Shown piece after piece: positions 1-7,874 of a stretch of DNA of 64,000 nt. A program made the position numbers and the translations under genes. Each line of letters starts with the position of its first letter. Position 1 is the first letter of the stretch. Under the pieces are notes generated by a model. That model was not told where the DNA came from. It did no database searches and worked only from the letters and a program-made list of their open reading frames with translations. The stretch comes from JAIBJN01 sp963847985 (GTDB lineage Bacteria; Actinomycetota; Thermoleophilia; Gaiellales; Gaiellaceae), in the NCBI GenBank assembly GCA_963847985.1, contig CAWKBS010000007.1:218335-282334 (forward strand). Direction: 5' to 3'.

Positions 1-83
1 AGCGTCTCCGCGTCGAGGACGAAGAGCTCCTCCTCGATTCCCACCGAGAACGCCGAGGACTCGCCGAAGCGGTGCGGCACCAT
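1..83 (-). CDS. Carboxylate-amine ligase / glutamate-cysteine ligase type 2 family, N-terminal fragment
   Basis: Only the first 27 codons are present; the gene runs off the left edge of the window. Reading leftward from an ATG ending at base 83, the peptide contains FSVGIEEELFVLDAET. The GIEEELF block is the characteristic N-terminal signature of the GCS2 / YbdK carboxylate-amine ligase family, whose members form gamma-glutamyl-type amide bonds using ATP. The acidic residues in this block belong to the metal/ATP site in the family. Nothing else can be checked because the catalytic body lies outside the window. The start is the first ATG before the conserved block. Confidence 0.7.
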   Translation of the reverse strand, partial: MVPHRFGESSAFSVGIEEELFVLDAET

Positions 84-379
84 CGCGGCCGAGTCTAGAG
101 GGGTGGGCTCAGAGGTACTCCGCCAAGAAAAGGGGAGGCCTCGGCGGAACGCCGCTTCCCGCCGGGGTGCGATGGTCGTTCCGAAACAAGGACGCAGGGA
201 GTGTTCGTAGCCGGAGGCTACGGGCGCGACTGAGGACGCAGTCTTCGGGGCGAGCAGCGCGGCCCGGCGGCACAGGCTGCGTTCCGCCGATCCCTCCAGG
301 AAGGGAGGTGGTCGGAGGCCCGGGCAGGCAACGCGGGCCTCCGACCGGTCAGCCCCTGGGGGGAGGGGCCGCGGGCCTG
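84..379. other. Intergenic region, possibly structured
   Basis: No gene is supported here. The stretch is rich in short inverted repeats, for example GTAGCC-GGA-GGCTAC at 211-225 and GACTG-AGGACG-CAGTC shortly after, and it ends in the strong hairpin at 311-345. It lies between the stop of htrA and the start of the ligase gene, both on the minus strand, so it could be the 5' leader of the ligase. I could not match it to a known RNA family by eye. Confidence 0.3.
311..345 (-). terminator. Hairpin terminator downstream of htrA
   Basis: A perfect 12-bp stem (GTCGGAGGCCCG pairing with CGGGCCTCCGAC) encloses an 11-nt loop. It lies 34 bases after the htrA stop codon on the minus strand. There is no long T tract, as is common for terminators in high-GC actinobacteria. 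The hairpin is symmetric and could act on both strands. Confidence 0.6.
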
Positions 380-1564
380 CTAGCCGCCCGGCTGGGCGGG
401 CTGCTGCCCGAGGGTGACAATCACAGTTCGGGGAGACTGGCCTCGGTGGATCTCGAGGGTCATCGAGTCGCCGGGGGACTTCTCCATGATCATGCTGCGC
501 AGGTCGTCCGGCGTCGTCACCGGGTGACCGTCGGCGCGCCTCACGACGTCGCCGCCCAGAACATAGCTCCGGCCGCCGACGATGACCTGCTGGTCGCCGC
601 CCTGGAGGCCGGCCTCGTCCGCGGGACTGCCCTCGACCACGCCGACGATCATGACGCCCTCGTCGACCGGCACGTTGACGCCCTCGGCGAGCTCGGGCGT
701 GATCGCCTGCATCTGGACGCCGAGGTACGCATGCTCGACCTTGCCGCTCTCTTTGATCTGGGAGACGACCTCCTTGACGGTGTTCACCGGGACGGCGAAG
801 CCGATCCCGACGTTGCCGCCGGACTCGCTGGAGATCTGGGAGTTGACGCCGATCACCTGGCCGCGCGCGTTGAGCAACGGGCCGCCGGAGTTGCCCTGGT
901 TGATGGGCGCGTCCGTCTGGATGACCTTGTCGATCGTGTAGCCGTTCGGCGCGGTGATGTCGCGCTGGAGCGCGCTGACGATGCCGGCAGTGACGCTGCG
1001 CTCGAGCCCGAAGGGGTTCCCGATGGCGACGACCGCGTCCCCGACGTGCACGTCGTCCGAGTTGCCGAGGGGGAGGGGAGTCAGCGCTCGTGACTGCGCG
1101 TCGATCTTCAGGACGGCGAGATCGGTGGAAGGGTCGCTCCCCACGATCGTCGCCCGGACGCGGTCGTCGCCCGAGAAATTGACCTCGATCTCCTGCGCGT
1201 TCTCGATCACGTGGTAGTTCGTGACGATGTAGCCGTCGCGGTCGACGACGAAGCCGGAGCCGAGCGAGGAGGTGGCCTGGGGCCCGAAGAAGGGGTTGCC
1301 GGACTCGACGCCGCTCGTCGTCACCTGGACGACCCCCGGGCCGGCGTCCTCGTAGATCTGCTGGACGGGCTTGGCCCCGGTCTCGCTCGCCTCGAACGTC
1401 GCCGGAGCGTCGGCAGTCGTGGCGGCCGCCGCGACGGTCGTGACGACGGGCTCGGAGTCGTCCCAGACACCGATGGCCGCGCCGATCCCGATAGCCGCCC
1501 CGCCGCCCAGAAGAGCGGCGAAAACGAGCGAGCCCATGCGTGCCCAGTTGGAGCCTGCGTCCAT
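380..1564 (-). CDS. htrA: Membrane-anchored HtrA/DegP-type serine protease with PDZ domain
   Basis: The 394-residue protein has one N-terminal membrane segment (about residues 11-33), a low-complexity Ala/Thr linker, a trypsin-like domain and one C-terminal PDZ domain (about residues 285-385). The catalytic triad is visible as His118 in TNYHVIEN, Asp148 in TDLAVLKID and Ser226 in QGNSGGPL. This is the standard architecture of actinobacterial HtrA proteases, which degrade or refold misfolded proteins outside the membrane under envelope stress. It appears to be transcribed alone: a 201-bp gap separates it from the upstream MFS gene and a hairpin follows it. A direct repeat at 1609-1625 in the upstream gap may be a response-regulator site. 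Confidence 0.93.
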   Translation of the reverse strand: MDAGSNWARMGSLVFAALLGGGAAIGIGAAIGVWDDSEPVVTTVAAAATTADAPATFEASETGAKPVQQIYEDAGPGVVQVTTSGVESGNPFFGPQATSSLGSGFVVDRDGYIVTNYHVIENAQEIEVNFSGDDRVRATIVGSDPSTDLAVLKIDAQSRALTPLPLGNSDDVHVGDAVVAIGNPFGLERSVTAGIVSALQRDITAPNGYTIDKVIQTDAPINQGNSGGPLLNARGQVIGVNSQISSESGGNVGIGFAVPVNTVKEVVSQIKESGKVEHAYLGVQMQAITPELAEGVNVPVDEGVMIVGVVEGSPADEAGLQGGDQQVIVGGRSYVLGGDVVRRADGHPVTTPDDLRSMIMEKSPGDSMTLEIHRGQSPRTVIVTLGQQPAQPGG

Positions 1565-1608
1565 GACCTTCTTATAGCTCCGGGCTCGTGAATTCCCGGT
1601 TGCGCTGG

Positions 1609-1625
1609 GTTAAGGCGGTGTTAAG
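1609..1625 (-). promoter_or_regulatory. Direct repeat GTTAAG-N5-GTTAAG upstream of htrA
   Basis: On the plus strand GTTAAG occurs at 1609-1614 and again at 1620-1625, an 11-bp period. Sites with two half-sites in direct repeat one helical turn apart are typical of OmpR/PhoB-family response regulators, which in other bacteria control htrA-type genes. The repeat starts 45 bp upstream of the htrA start codon, a plausible position for an activator or near-promoter operator. The function is inferred from the pattern only. Confidence 0.35.
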
Positions 1626-1765
1626 CGCCTATCCCGGCGGGCGGGTATGGATGGAGGGTGGGTTCCTCCTTGCTGGGGCCCGCACGAACGAACGAGGCTG
1701 CCTGCCCGCCGAGATGGTGCCCGCTCGCGCGCGGATGCGCAAAGCACGGCCGCTTGAGCGGCGCG

Positions 1766-3106
1766 TCAGCTGCGCAGGTCGACGACCGCCGGCGGGCCGA
1801 GGAGGTCGACCTTGTCGCCCTCGGCCTTCCGGTCCACCTCGGCTGCGACACCCTCGATATCGCGCATACCGGGGAGAAAGAGCGCGCCCAGGGTCGCCAC
1901 GGTGCCGATGAGCGCGGCGCCGATCAGTGTCGCACGGACGCCGACGAGCCCGGTCACGGGCGCCGTGAGCGCGAACGAGAGCGGCAGCAGCCCGATCGAG
2001 ATCAGCCAGTCCAGGCTGGAGACGCGCCCGAGCATGGAGGCCGGGACGTGACGCTGCTTGATCGTCGCCCAGACGATCGTGCCGGCAGTCTCGAGGGCGT
2101 TGAAGAGCAGGCAGGCGACCATCAGCTGCCACGAGGCGGTCGCGAGGCCGTACCCGGCAACGGCGAGGGTGGCGATCGTCCACGTCGCGTACATGAACGT
2201 GACGTCGCGACGCGGGTGGCCGCGCTGGCCCATGATCAGCGCGGCGCCGATCGCCCCGATCCCGCCCGCCGCGAACACAAGCCCGAGATCGCCCGCGGAC
2301 GCGTGCAGCTCGTTCTTGACCACATACGGCAGCAGCACCTCGGCAGGGCCCATGAACGCGAGGTAGGCGATGGTCGCCGACAGGAGCGTCCCCCACAGCC
2401 AGGTCCGTGCGCGGACGAAGCGCAGGCCCTCCTTCACGGCTTGCAGGGACGACTCGGCGTGCTCCGAGCGCGGGTGGGCCGGAGGGCGGATGAGGAAGAC
2501 CGCGACGGTCGAGGCGGCGAACGACGCAGCGTCAACGGCGAACGCCGTCCCGGTGCCGAAGCCCGCGACAAGGACGCCACCGAGCGCCGGCCCCGCGAGG
2601 CGGAGCGCGATCGGGCGCACGAACTGATCGAGCGAGTTGGCGGCGGGAAGGTCCGAGGCGGGCACGATGTCCGGCACCACCGCCTCGAAGGCCGGTGTGA
2701 AGAACGCAGTCCCGACGCCGTAGAGGGCGACGATGATAGCCAGCTCCCAGAAGGTGAGGAGGCCGGTCAGGGACAGCGCCGCGAGCGCCGCAATCACGAC
2801 CGCGCGGCCAGCGTCGGCGAAGAGCATGAGCTTCCGCCGGTCGAGGCGGTCGCTGAGGACGCCCGCGGGGAGCAGGAAGGCGATCGTCGGGATGGTCATG
2901 GCGATGCCCAGGAGCGAGAGGGCGGCGGGTGCGTTCCAGAGCTCGTAGGCCTGCCACGCCATGGCGATCAGGAAAATGCCGTCGCCGATGAGCGAGACGG
3001 TCATCCCCGCCCAGAGCAGGCGGAAGTCCCGGTGGCGGAGCGGCGCGAAGAGGTTGACCCGGGAGAAGCCGCCCGGGCGGTCGAGCGACTCGTGACTATG
3101 CTGCAT
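1766..3106 (-). CDS. MFS transporter (EntS/MFS_3-like exporter)
   Basis: The 446-residue protein is a 12-helix major facilitator. The N-terminal FRLLWAGMTVSLIGDGIF block and the cytoplasmic loop SDRLDRRKLMLFAD (the G-x-x-x-D-R-x-x-R-R motif A) match the EntS/tetracycline-exporter-like MFS_3 group, which mostly extrudes small molecules. Its ATG lies inside the 3' end of the upstream GGDEF-EAL gene with an 11-base overlap, so the two are translationally coupled. With the alpha-oxoamine synthase upstream it forms a three-gene operon. Export of the synthase product is therefore a reasonable but unproven role. Confidence 0.85.
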   Translation of the reverse strand: MQHSHESLDRPGGFSRVNLFAPLRHRDFRLLWAGMTVSLIGDGIFLIAMAWQAYELWNAPAALSLLGIAMTIPTIAFLLPAGVLSDRLDRRKLMLFADAGRAVVIAALAALSLTGLLTFWELAIIVALYGVGTAFFTPAFEAVVPDIVPASDLPAANSLDQFVRPIALRLAGPALGGVLVAGFGTGTAFAVDAASFAASTVAVFLIRPPAHPRSEHAESSLQAVKEGLRFVRARTWLWGTLLSATIAYLAFMGPAEVLLPYVVKNELHASAGDLGLVFAAGGIGAIGAALIMGQRGHPRRDVTFMYATWTIATLAVAGYGLATASWQLMVACLLFNALETAGTIVWATIKQRHVPASMLGRVSSLDWLISIGLLPLSFALTAPVTGLVGVRATLIGAALIGTVATLGALFLPGMRDIEGVAAEVDRKAEGDKVDLLGPPAVVDLRS

Positions 3107-6100
3107 GCGACTTCGGCTCGGCTTCCTCGCCCCCGTTCACGAGGTACGCAACGAGCGCCTCGTGGTCCATCGGCTTGGCGAAGAGGAAGCCCTGGCCGAG
3201 CTCGCAGCCGAGGTCACGCAGTGAGGCGATCTGCTCTGGCAGCTCAATGCCCTCCGCGACCACGTCGAGACTCAGACTGTTTCCGAGCGCGATGATCGCC
3301 GCGGCGAGGCCCGACTCGTCGTGCTCCGACGAGAGGAATGATCGGTCCATCTTGAGGATGTCGACGGGGAACCTGCTCAGGTAGGAGAGCGACGAGTAGC
3401 CCGTACCGAAGTCGTCCATCGCGAGGAGGACGCCGAGCGCCTTCAGCTCGTGCAGGCGCTGGACCGCCAGGTCGGTGTCGGCCATCATCACCGTCTCGGT
3501 GATCTCGAGGACGAGCGCCGACGGCGGCAGGCCGGTCAGCTCGAGTGCGCCGCGGACGTCGGCGATGATCGAGTCCGACTGGAGCTGCTTGACGGAGAGG
3601 TTGACGCTCATCGTCAGCGGCGGTGTGCGCGGGAAGCGCTCGTGGAGGCGGACGCCCTGACGGCAGGCCTCCAGGAGCACCCAGCGACCGATGGGGACGA
3701 TCAGCCCCGTCTCCTCGGCCAGCGGGATGAAGTGGAGCGGCGGGATCGTTCCGCGTGTGGGGTGCATCCACCGAAGCAGCGCCTCGACGCCGTAGTCGCT
3801 GCGCTGGTCGAGGCGGACGACTGGCTGGTAGTGGATCACGAGCTGGTCGAGCTCGAGCGCCTGCTGAAGCTCGGCCTGGAGCTCGAGGCGCTCGACAACG
3901 CGCTCGTGCATCGCCGGCTCGAACACCCGGTAGCTTCCCTTGCTGTCGCGCTTGGCCATGTACATAGCGACGTCGGCGTTGCGCAGGAGCTCCTCGGCGT
4001 CGGACGAGCCGAGCTCGTGGTCGGCGAGGCAAATGCCGACGCTCGCGCGCGGATAGACATGCTTGCCGTCGATGTCGTACTGGAGCGCGAGCGCGCGCAG
4101 GATCCGGCCGGCGACGTCGGCGGCCTCCTCGGAGTCCTTGATCCCGTCGAGGAGGACGGCGAACTCGTCGCCGCCGAATCGGGCGACCGTGTCGGCCGGG
4201 CGGACGGCGCCGAGCAGCCGGCGCGCGACCTCCTGGAGGACAGTGTCGCCGGCCGCATGCCCGAGGCTGTCGTTCACCGTCTTGAAGTCGTCCAGATCGA
4301 TGAACATGACGCCGATCGTCGGGCCGCCCCGGCTGCTGCGCATGATCGAGTGCTGGACGCGATCGGCGAAGAGGGCGCGGTTCGCGAGGCTCGTCACCGG
4401 GTCGTGGAACGCCTGGTGCGCGAGCTGGTCCTCGAAGGCCTTGCGTTCGCTGACGTCGCGGCTGTTGAGGACAACGCCGCGGACGTGCTCGTCCTCGAGC
4501 AGGTCCGTGTGCTGCACCTCGAACTGGAGCCAGTTGCCGTTGCGATGCCGGAGCGAGCACTCGATCACGTGGGTCTCCGAGCCGCCGCCGACGTAGGCTT
4601 CGCCGACGCCGGCGACGATCTGCGCTAGGCGCGGGCGGTCGGACTGGGCGAGGAAGCGCGCGAAGTCGCTGCCCTCCACCTGGTCGACGCGGTAGCCGAG
4701 CACGCGCTCGACCGACGGGCTCTGGTAGGTGACCGTCCCGTGCGCGTCCAGTACGGTGATGAGGTCGCTGGAGTGAGCGACGAGCGAGCGGAAGCGAGCT
4801 TCGCTCTGGCGCCGGTGGAGATCCTCGGCAAGCGACGCGCCCTCGGCCGCGAGCGATACCTGCGAGGCGAGCGACTCGAGCGAGTCGAACAGCTCGCGCG
4901 ACATGGCGACCGGCGAGCAGAGGACGAGCAGTCCTCGCGTCGCGTCGCGAGCCGTGAGGGGAAGGACGAGCACGGACTGGCCGCCGTCGAAGCGAAGTTC
5001 TTTGCGCACGTCCCCGGGCACGGTCGCGAGCGGAACCTCCGTTCCGATCCTTGTCGGCTCGCGCAACCAGGCGCCCGCGCTCTTCGAGACCGCCCACTCG
5101 CCGTCGTCGCCGGAGGAGGCTGCCACGAAAGAGCCCTCGATGCTCAGGACGACGAGCCGGACGTCGACCGGGCGGTCGACAAGGGCGAGGATGGCCGAGA
5201 TGGCCGCGTCGTTGATCTGCGAGCGACCGGCAGCGGCGACGAGATCGCCGCCGGCCCGCCTGAGCGCCACCTCGCGGGAAGTCGCGCGCTCCTCCTGGCG
5301 AACGAGGCCGACCATGCGGGCCACCACGAGCAGGAAGAGGAGGGCGGAGGCGAAGATGAGCACGAGGCGGTCGGTGTCACCGAACGACTGCCAGGCCCGG
5401 ACGCCCGGCGCGACCAGGCACGCCCCGGCGAGGAGGCCGAGGCGGAGCGGGGTCAAGCGCGTGCGCGAGTCGAGCGCGGGCTCCTCCAGCGTCCGCATCG
5501 ACGGGTGCAGCGCCGCGGCGCCCCAGAGCAGGTAGAAGGCGATCCAGCCGACGTCGTAGCTCAGCTGGTGGCTGTAGGCGTCGGTCAACAGCGCGTACGT
5601 ATACGCGGAGTCGACGGCGAGGAGCGAGACGATGCTGCCGACGAGCAGGTAGAAGGCCGGGGCGCGTTTGCCGTTGTCGACCGCGAGCCGCACGGCGGCG
5701 GCGAGGAGGAGGATGTCGCCCAGCGGGTACGCGGCCGAGACCGCCTTCTCGAGCCAGGTCAGGCCGGAGAGGTGGACGTTCGGGGCGACAAGGAAGACCC
5801 ACGAGAGCAGGGCGATGCCGACCGAGATGATGAGCGAGTCGATGACGCCGGCGCGGTCGCCCTGCGGATTTCGCCGCCTGACGAGGAGAAGCAGGCCCGC
5901 CACGAGCGCTGGGTAGACCGTCAGGTAGATGGCGTCGCCGATGGAGGGGAACTCGACTTCGGCGCCCGTCAGCTTCGGATAGCTGTACGTGTAGAGGTCG
6001 CCGGCGAAGAAGAGGAAGAGGCCGACGATGAAGAGCGCCCAGGCGAGCCAGGCCTTGGGCCGGTGCAGGTAGATCCCGACCGCGACCGCGACCGAGGCCG

Positions 6101-6239
6101 AGAGGCCCAACAGGTTGATCAGCGGCCCGTTGCCCTTAAGGGGCGGGAACCAGAGGTAGGCTGCCGTCAGGAGGCCGCCGACGGCGAGGTAGATCACCCA
6201 CGCGCGCCCGCGCCAGTCGAAGCTGGCGAGGGTGCTCAC
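3096..6239 (-). CDS. Membrane-bound PAS-GGDEF-EAL cyclic-di-GMP enzyme
   Basis: This 1047-residue signalling protein has about nine membrane helices in residues 1-315, a GAF-like stretch, a PAS domain (around residues 485-605), a GGDEF domain (about 610-770) and an EAL domain (about 790-1030). The cyclase site FGGDEFAVLL and the phosphodiesterase motifs (GVEALLRW, DDFGTGYSSL, KMDRSF, VVAEGIE) all look intact, so both activities are possible. The multi-helix N-terminus resembles a sensory membrane module. The GTG start overlaps the stop of the upstream alpha-oxoamine synthase as GTGA, and the stop overlaps the MFS start by 11 bases, indicating tight co-expression. The ligand is unknown; a product of the upstream enzyme is an attractive guess. 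Confidence 0.9.
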   Translation of the reverse strand: MSTLASFDWRGRAWVIYLAVGGLLTAAYLWFPPLKGNGPLINLLGLSASVAVAVGIYLHRPKAWLAWALFIVGLFLFFAGDLYTYSYPKLTGAEVEFPSIGDAIYLTVYPALVAGLLLLVRRRNPQGDRAGVIDSLIISVGIALLSWVFLVAPNVHLSGLTWLEKAVSAAYPLGDILLLAAAVRLAVDNGKRAPAFYLLVGSIVSLLAVDSAYTYALLTDAYSHQLSYDVGWIAFYLLWGAAALHPSMRTLEEPALDSRTRLTPLRLGLLAGACLVAPGVRAWQSFGDTDRLVLIFASALLFLLVVARMVGLVRQEERATSREVALRRAGGDLVAAAGRSQINDAAISAILALVDRPVDVRLVVLSIEGSFVAASSGDDGEWAVSKSAGAWLREPTRIGTEVPLATVPGDVRKELRFDGGQSVLVLPLTARDATRGLLVLCSPVAMSRELFDSLESLASQVSLAAEGASLAEDLHRRQSEARFRSLVAHSSDLITVLDAHGTVTYQSPSVERVLGYRVDQVEGSDFARFLAQSDRPRLAQIVAGVGEAYVGGGSETHVIECSLRHRNGNWLQFEVQHTDLLEDEHVRGVVLNSRDVSERKAFEDQLAHQAFHDPVTSLANRALFADRVQHSIMRSSRGGPTIGVMFIDLDDFKTVNDSLGHAAGDTVLQEVARRLLGAVRPADTVARFGGDEFAVLLDGIKDSEEAADVAGRILRALALQYDIDGKHVYPRASVGICLADHELGSSDAEELLRNADVAMYMAKRDSKGSYRVFEPAMHERVVERLELQAELQQALELDQLVIHYQPVVRLDQRSDYGVEALLRWMHPTRGTIPPLHFIPLAEETGLIVPIGRWVLLEACRQGVRLHERFPRTPPLTMSVNLSVKQLQSDSIIADVRGALELTGLPPSALVLEITETVMMADTDLAVQRLHELKALGVLLAMDDFGTGYSSLSYLSRFPVDILKMDRSFLSSEHDESGLAAAIIALGNSLSLDVVAEGIELPEQIASLRDLGCELGQGFLFAKPMDHEALVAYLVNGGEEAEPKSHAA

Positions 6240-7537
6240 GCGGCGAACTCCTGCGGCCGGGACGGCCGGAGGTCGAAGGCGTTCGCGAGCTTTCCGAGCA
6301 CGTCGAGGAGCTGCTCGATCTCGGCTTGCGAGTTCGCGGCGGTGACCTGGATGCGGAAGCCGACCTCGCTCTTGGGCACGAGCGGGTAGGCGGCGAGGGT
6401 GACATAGATCCCGTTGTCGAAGAGGAAGCGCCCGGCCGCGTCGATGTCCTCGTGGCGTGCGAGCGGCACCTCGATGATCGGGAAGCCCGACCGGTTCGGG
6501 GTGTGGACGCCGAGACTGTCAAGACAGGTGAGGATCTGGTCGGTCTTGCGCCAGAGGTTCGCGCGGATCGCGTCGCCGCGGGTCTCGTTGACGTCGAAGC
6601 CGGCGAGGACCGTCGCCAGCGACGCGGTCGGCGAGGGGCCCGAGTACAGGTAGGGCGGCGCGGCTGTCTTCAAGAGCTCCTTCAGGTCGGTCGGGCAGGC
6701 GACGAAGGCCGCGAGCGACGAGTAGGACTTGGAGAAGCCGGCGACCAGGACGACACCCTCGTACGACTCCCCGCAGTAGCGAATAACGCTGTTGCCGCGG
6801 TGTCCGTACGGGCTCGTCTCGTCCGCGCCGCGCTCGCCGATGACGCCGAAGCCGTGCGCGTCGTCGACGTAGAGAATCGCGTCGTAGCGCCGCGCGACGC
6901 GGGCGAACTCGTTCAGGTCCGGCGCGTTCCCGGTCATGCTGTTGACCCCGTCCATGCAGACGAGGCGCGTGGTCGAGCGGTCCTGGCGCAGGAGCTGCTC
7001 TAGGTCGTCGGGGTCTTCGAAGCGGAAGCGCTTGACCGTGGCGCCGCGCGCAGAGGCGAACTGGCAGCCGTCGTAGATCGTCTTGTGGGCGCGGTTGTCG
7101 ACGAAGATCGTCCCGTCCCCGGCAAGCACCGGGATCACGGACAGGTGGATCAGCGTGATCGTCGGAATCACGAGCGCGTCCTCACAGCCGAGCAGCTCGA
7201 TCAGGCGCTCCTCGATCTGCGGGTAGAGGATCGGGCTCCCGAGCATCCGCGACCAGCTCGGGTGCGTGCCCCATTTCTCCAGGTACTCGGGGACAGCGTC
7301 GATGATCTCGCGGTCGAGGTCGAAGCCGAGGTAGTTGCACGAGGCGAAGTCGGCCAGCCACTTGTCGCCGATGCGGATCATCCGGCCGTCGAGCTCGTCG
7401 ATGACGGCGTCCGTCATCGGGTTGGATCGCTCCAGCTCGGCCAGCTCGCTGCAGGCTGCAAGCCAGCGGTCGATCCATCGTGGCGAGGCAGAGGGCGACC
7501 GTGGGCCATCCGGGCGGTAAACGCTCATCCGCCCCAC
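6236..7537 (-). CDS. Alpha-oxoamine synthase family PLP enzyme (CqsA/KBL/BioF-like)
   Basis: The 433-residue protein is a fold-type I PLP enzyme. Lys270 in VAGFSKSYSS is the expected Schiff-base lysine, and the DDAHGFGVIGE block (Asp225, His228) is the cofactor-binding signature of the alpha-oxoamine synthase family. That family condenses an acyl-CoA with an amino acid: BioF, Kbl and 5-aminolevulinate synthase are metabolic members, and CqsA makes the CAI-1 autoinducer. No biotin, threonine or haem genes are nearby. Instead it is first in an operon with a c-di-GMP enzyme and an exporter, which favours a signal or lipid-like product. The GTG start is preceded by AGGAG at an 8-base spacing. Confidence 0.8.
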   Translation of the reverse strand: MGRMSVYRPDGPRSPSASPRWIDRWLAACSELAELERSNPMTDAVIDELDGRMIRIGDKWLADFASCNYLGFDLDREIIDAVPEYLEKWGTHPSWSRMLGSPILYPQIEERLIELLGCEDALVIPTITLIHLSVIPVLAGDGTIFVDNRAHKTIYDGCQFASARGATVKRFRFEDPDDLEQLLRQDRSTTRLVCMDGVNSMTGNAPDLNEFARVARRYDAILYVDDAHGFGVIGERGADETSPYGHRGNSVIRYCGESYEGVVLVAGFSKSYSSLAAFVACPTDLKELLKTAAPPYLYSGPSPTASLATVLAGFDVNETRGDAIRANLWRKTDQILTCLDSLGVHTPNRSGFPIIEVPLARHEDIDAAGRFLFDNGIYVTLAAYPLVPKSEVGFRIQVTAANSQAEIEQLLDVLGKLANAFDLRPSRPQEFAA

Positions 7538-7874
7538 ATCGGCGTCTCCTCAAGAATCTTTAGGCACAAGACACCCGAACGAGCCAGTGGTGGCCGCGAG
7601 CACGTGAGCTGTGCGGCAGGACCTGCCGCCTAGTCGCAGCGCCGAATGATCGACCCGACACTCCAGTTTTCCAGGGACGATTCAGGGACGCGGCCGTGAT
7701 TCGACGGGATCAGGCCCTCCAGAGTGGCCGTTCTACGCGGCCTTACGACCCTCGGAAGACGGACGGACGGCGGGCCGGACGGGGGCGGGGGAAGCGGGGA
7801 CGCGGGCTGCCAGGCTATGGACTGGCGCTAGGACCGGTCGGGGCCGCTGGTCATCTAGTTGTCCTGGCGGAGAA
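7538..7874. other. Intergenic region upstream of the alpha-oxoamine synthase operon
   Basis: This 337-base stretch has no convincing gene. It holds the promoter side of the minus-strand synthase operon and the 3' flank of the DyP peroxidase gene. The clearest structure is the 17-bp palindrome at 7613-7629. A purine-rich run of short G tracts lies at about 7760-7805. Confidence 0.4.
7613..7629. promoter_or_regulatory. Perfect palindrome GCGGCAGG-A-CCTGCCGC, candidate operator
   Basis: Two 8-bp arms are separated by one base, with no mismatch. It lies 76 bp upstream of the GTG start of the alpha-oxoamine synthase gene, a typical position for a TetR- or GntR-type repressor site. It differs from the TTCACCC palindrome used further along the window, and no regulator gene sits beside it. 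Confidence 0.4.

Noticed and set aside
1658..6389. Long plus-strand open frames opposite the MFS and GGDEF-EAL genes
   Set aside because: High GC leaves antisense frames open; the products are Arg/Gly/Asp-rich with no domain pattern, while the minus-strand products are clear families.
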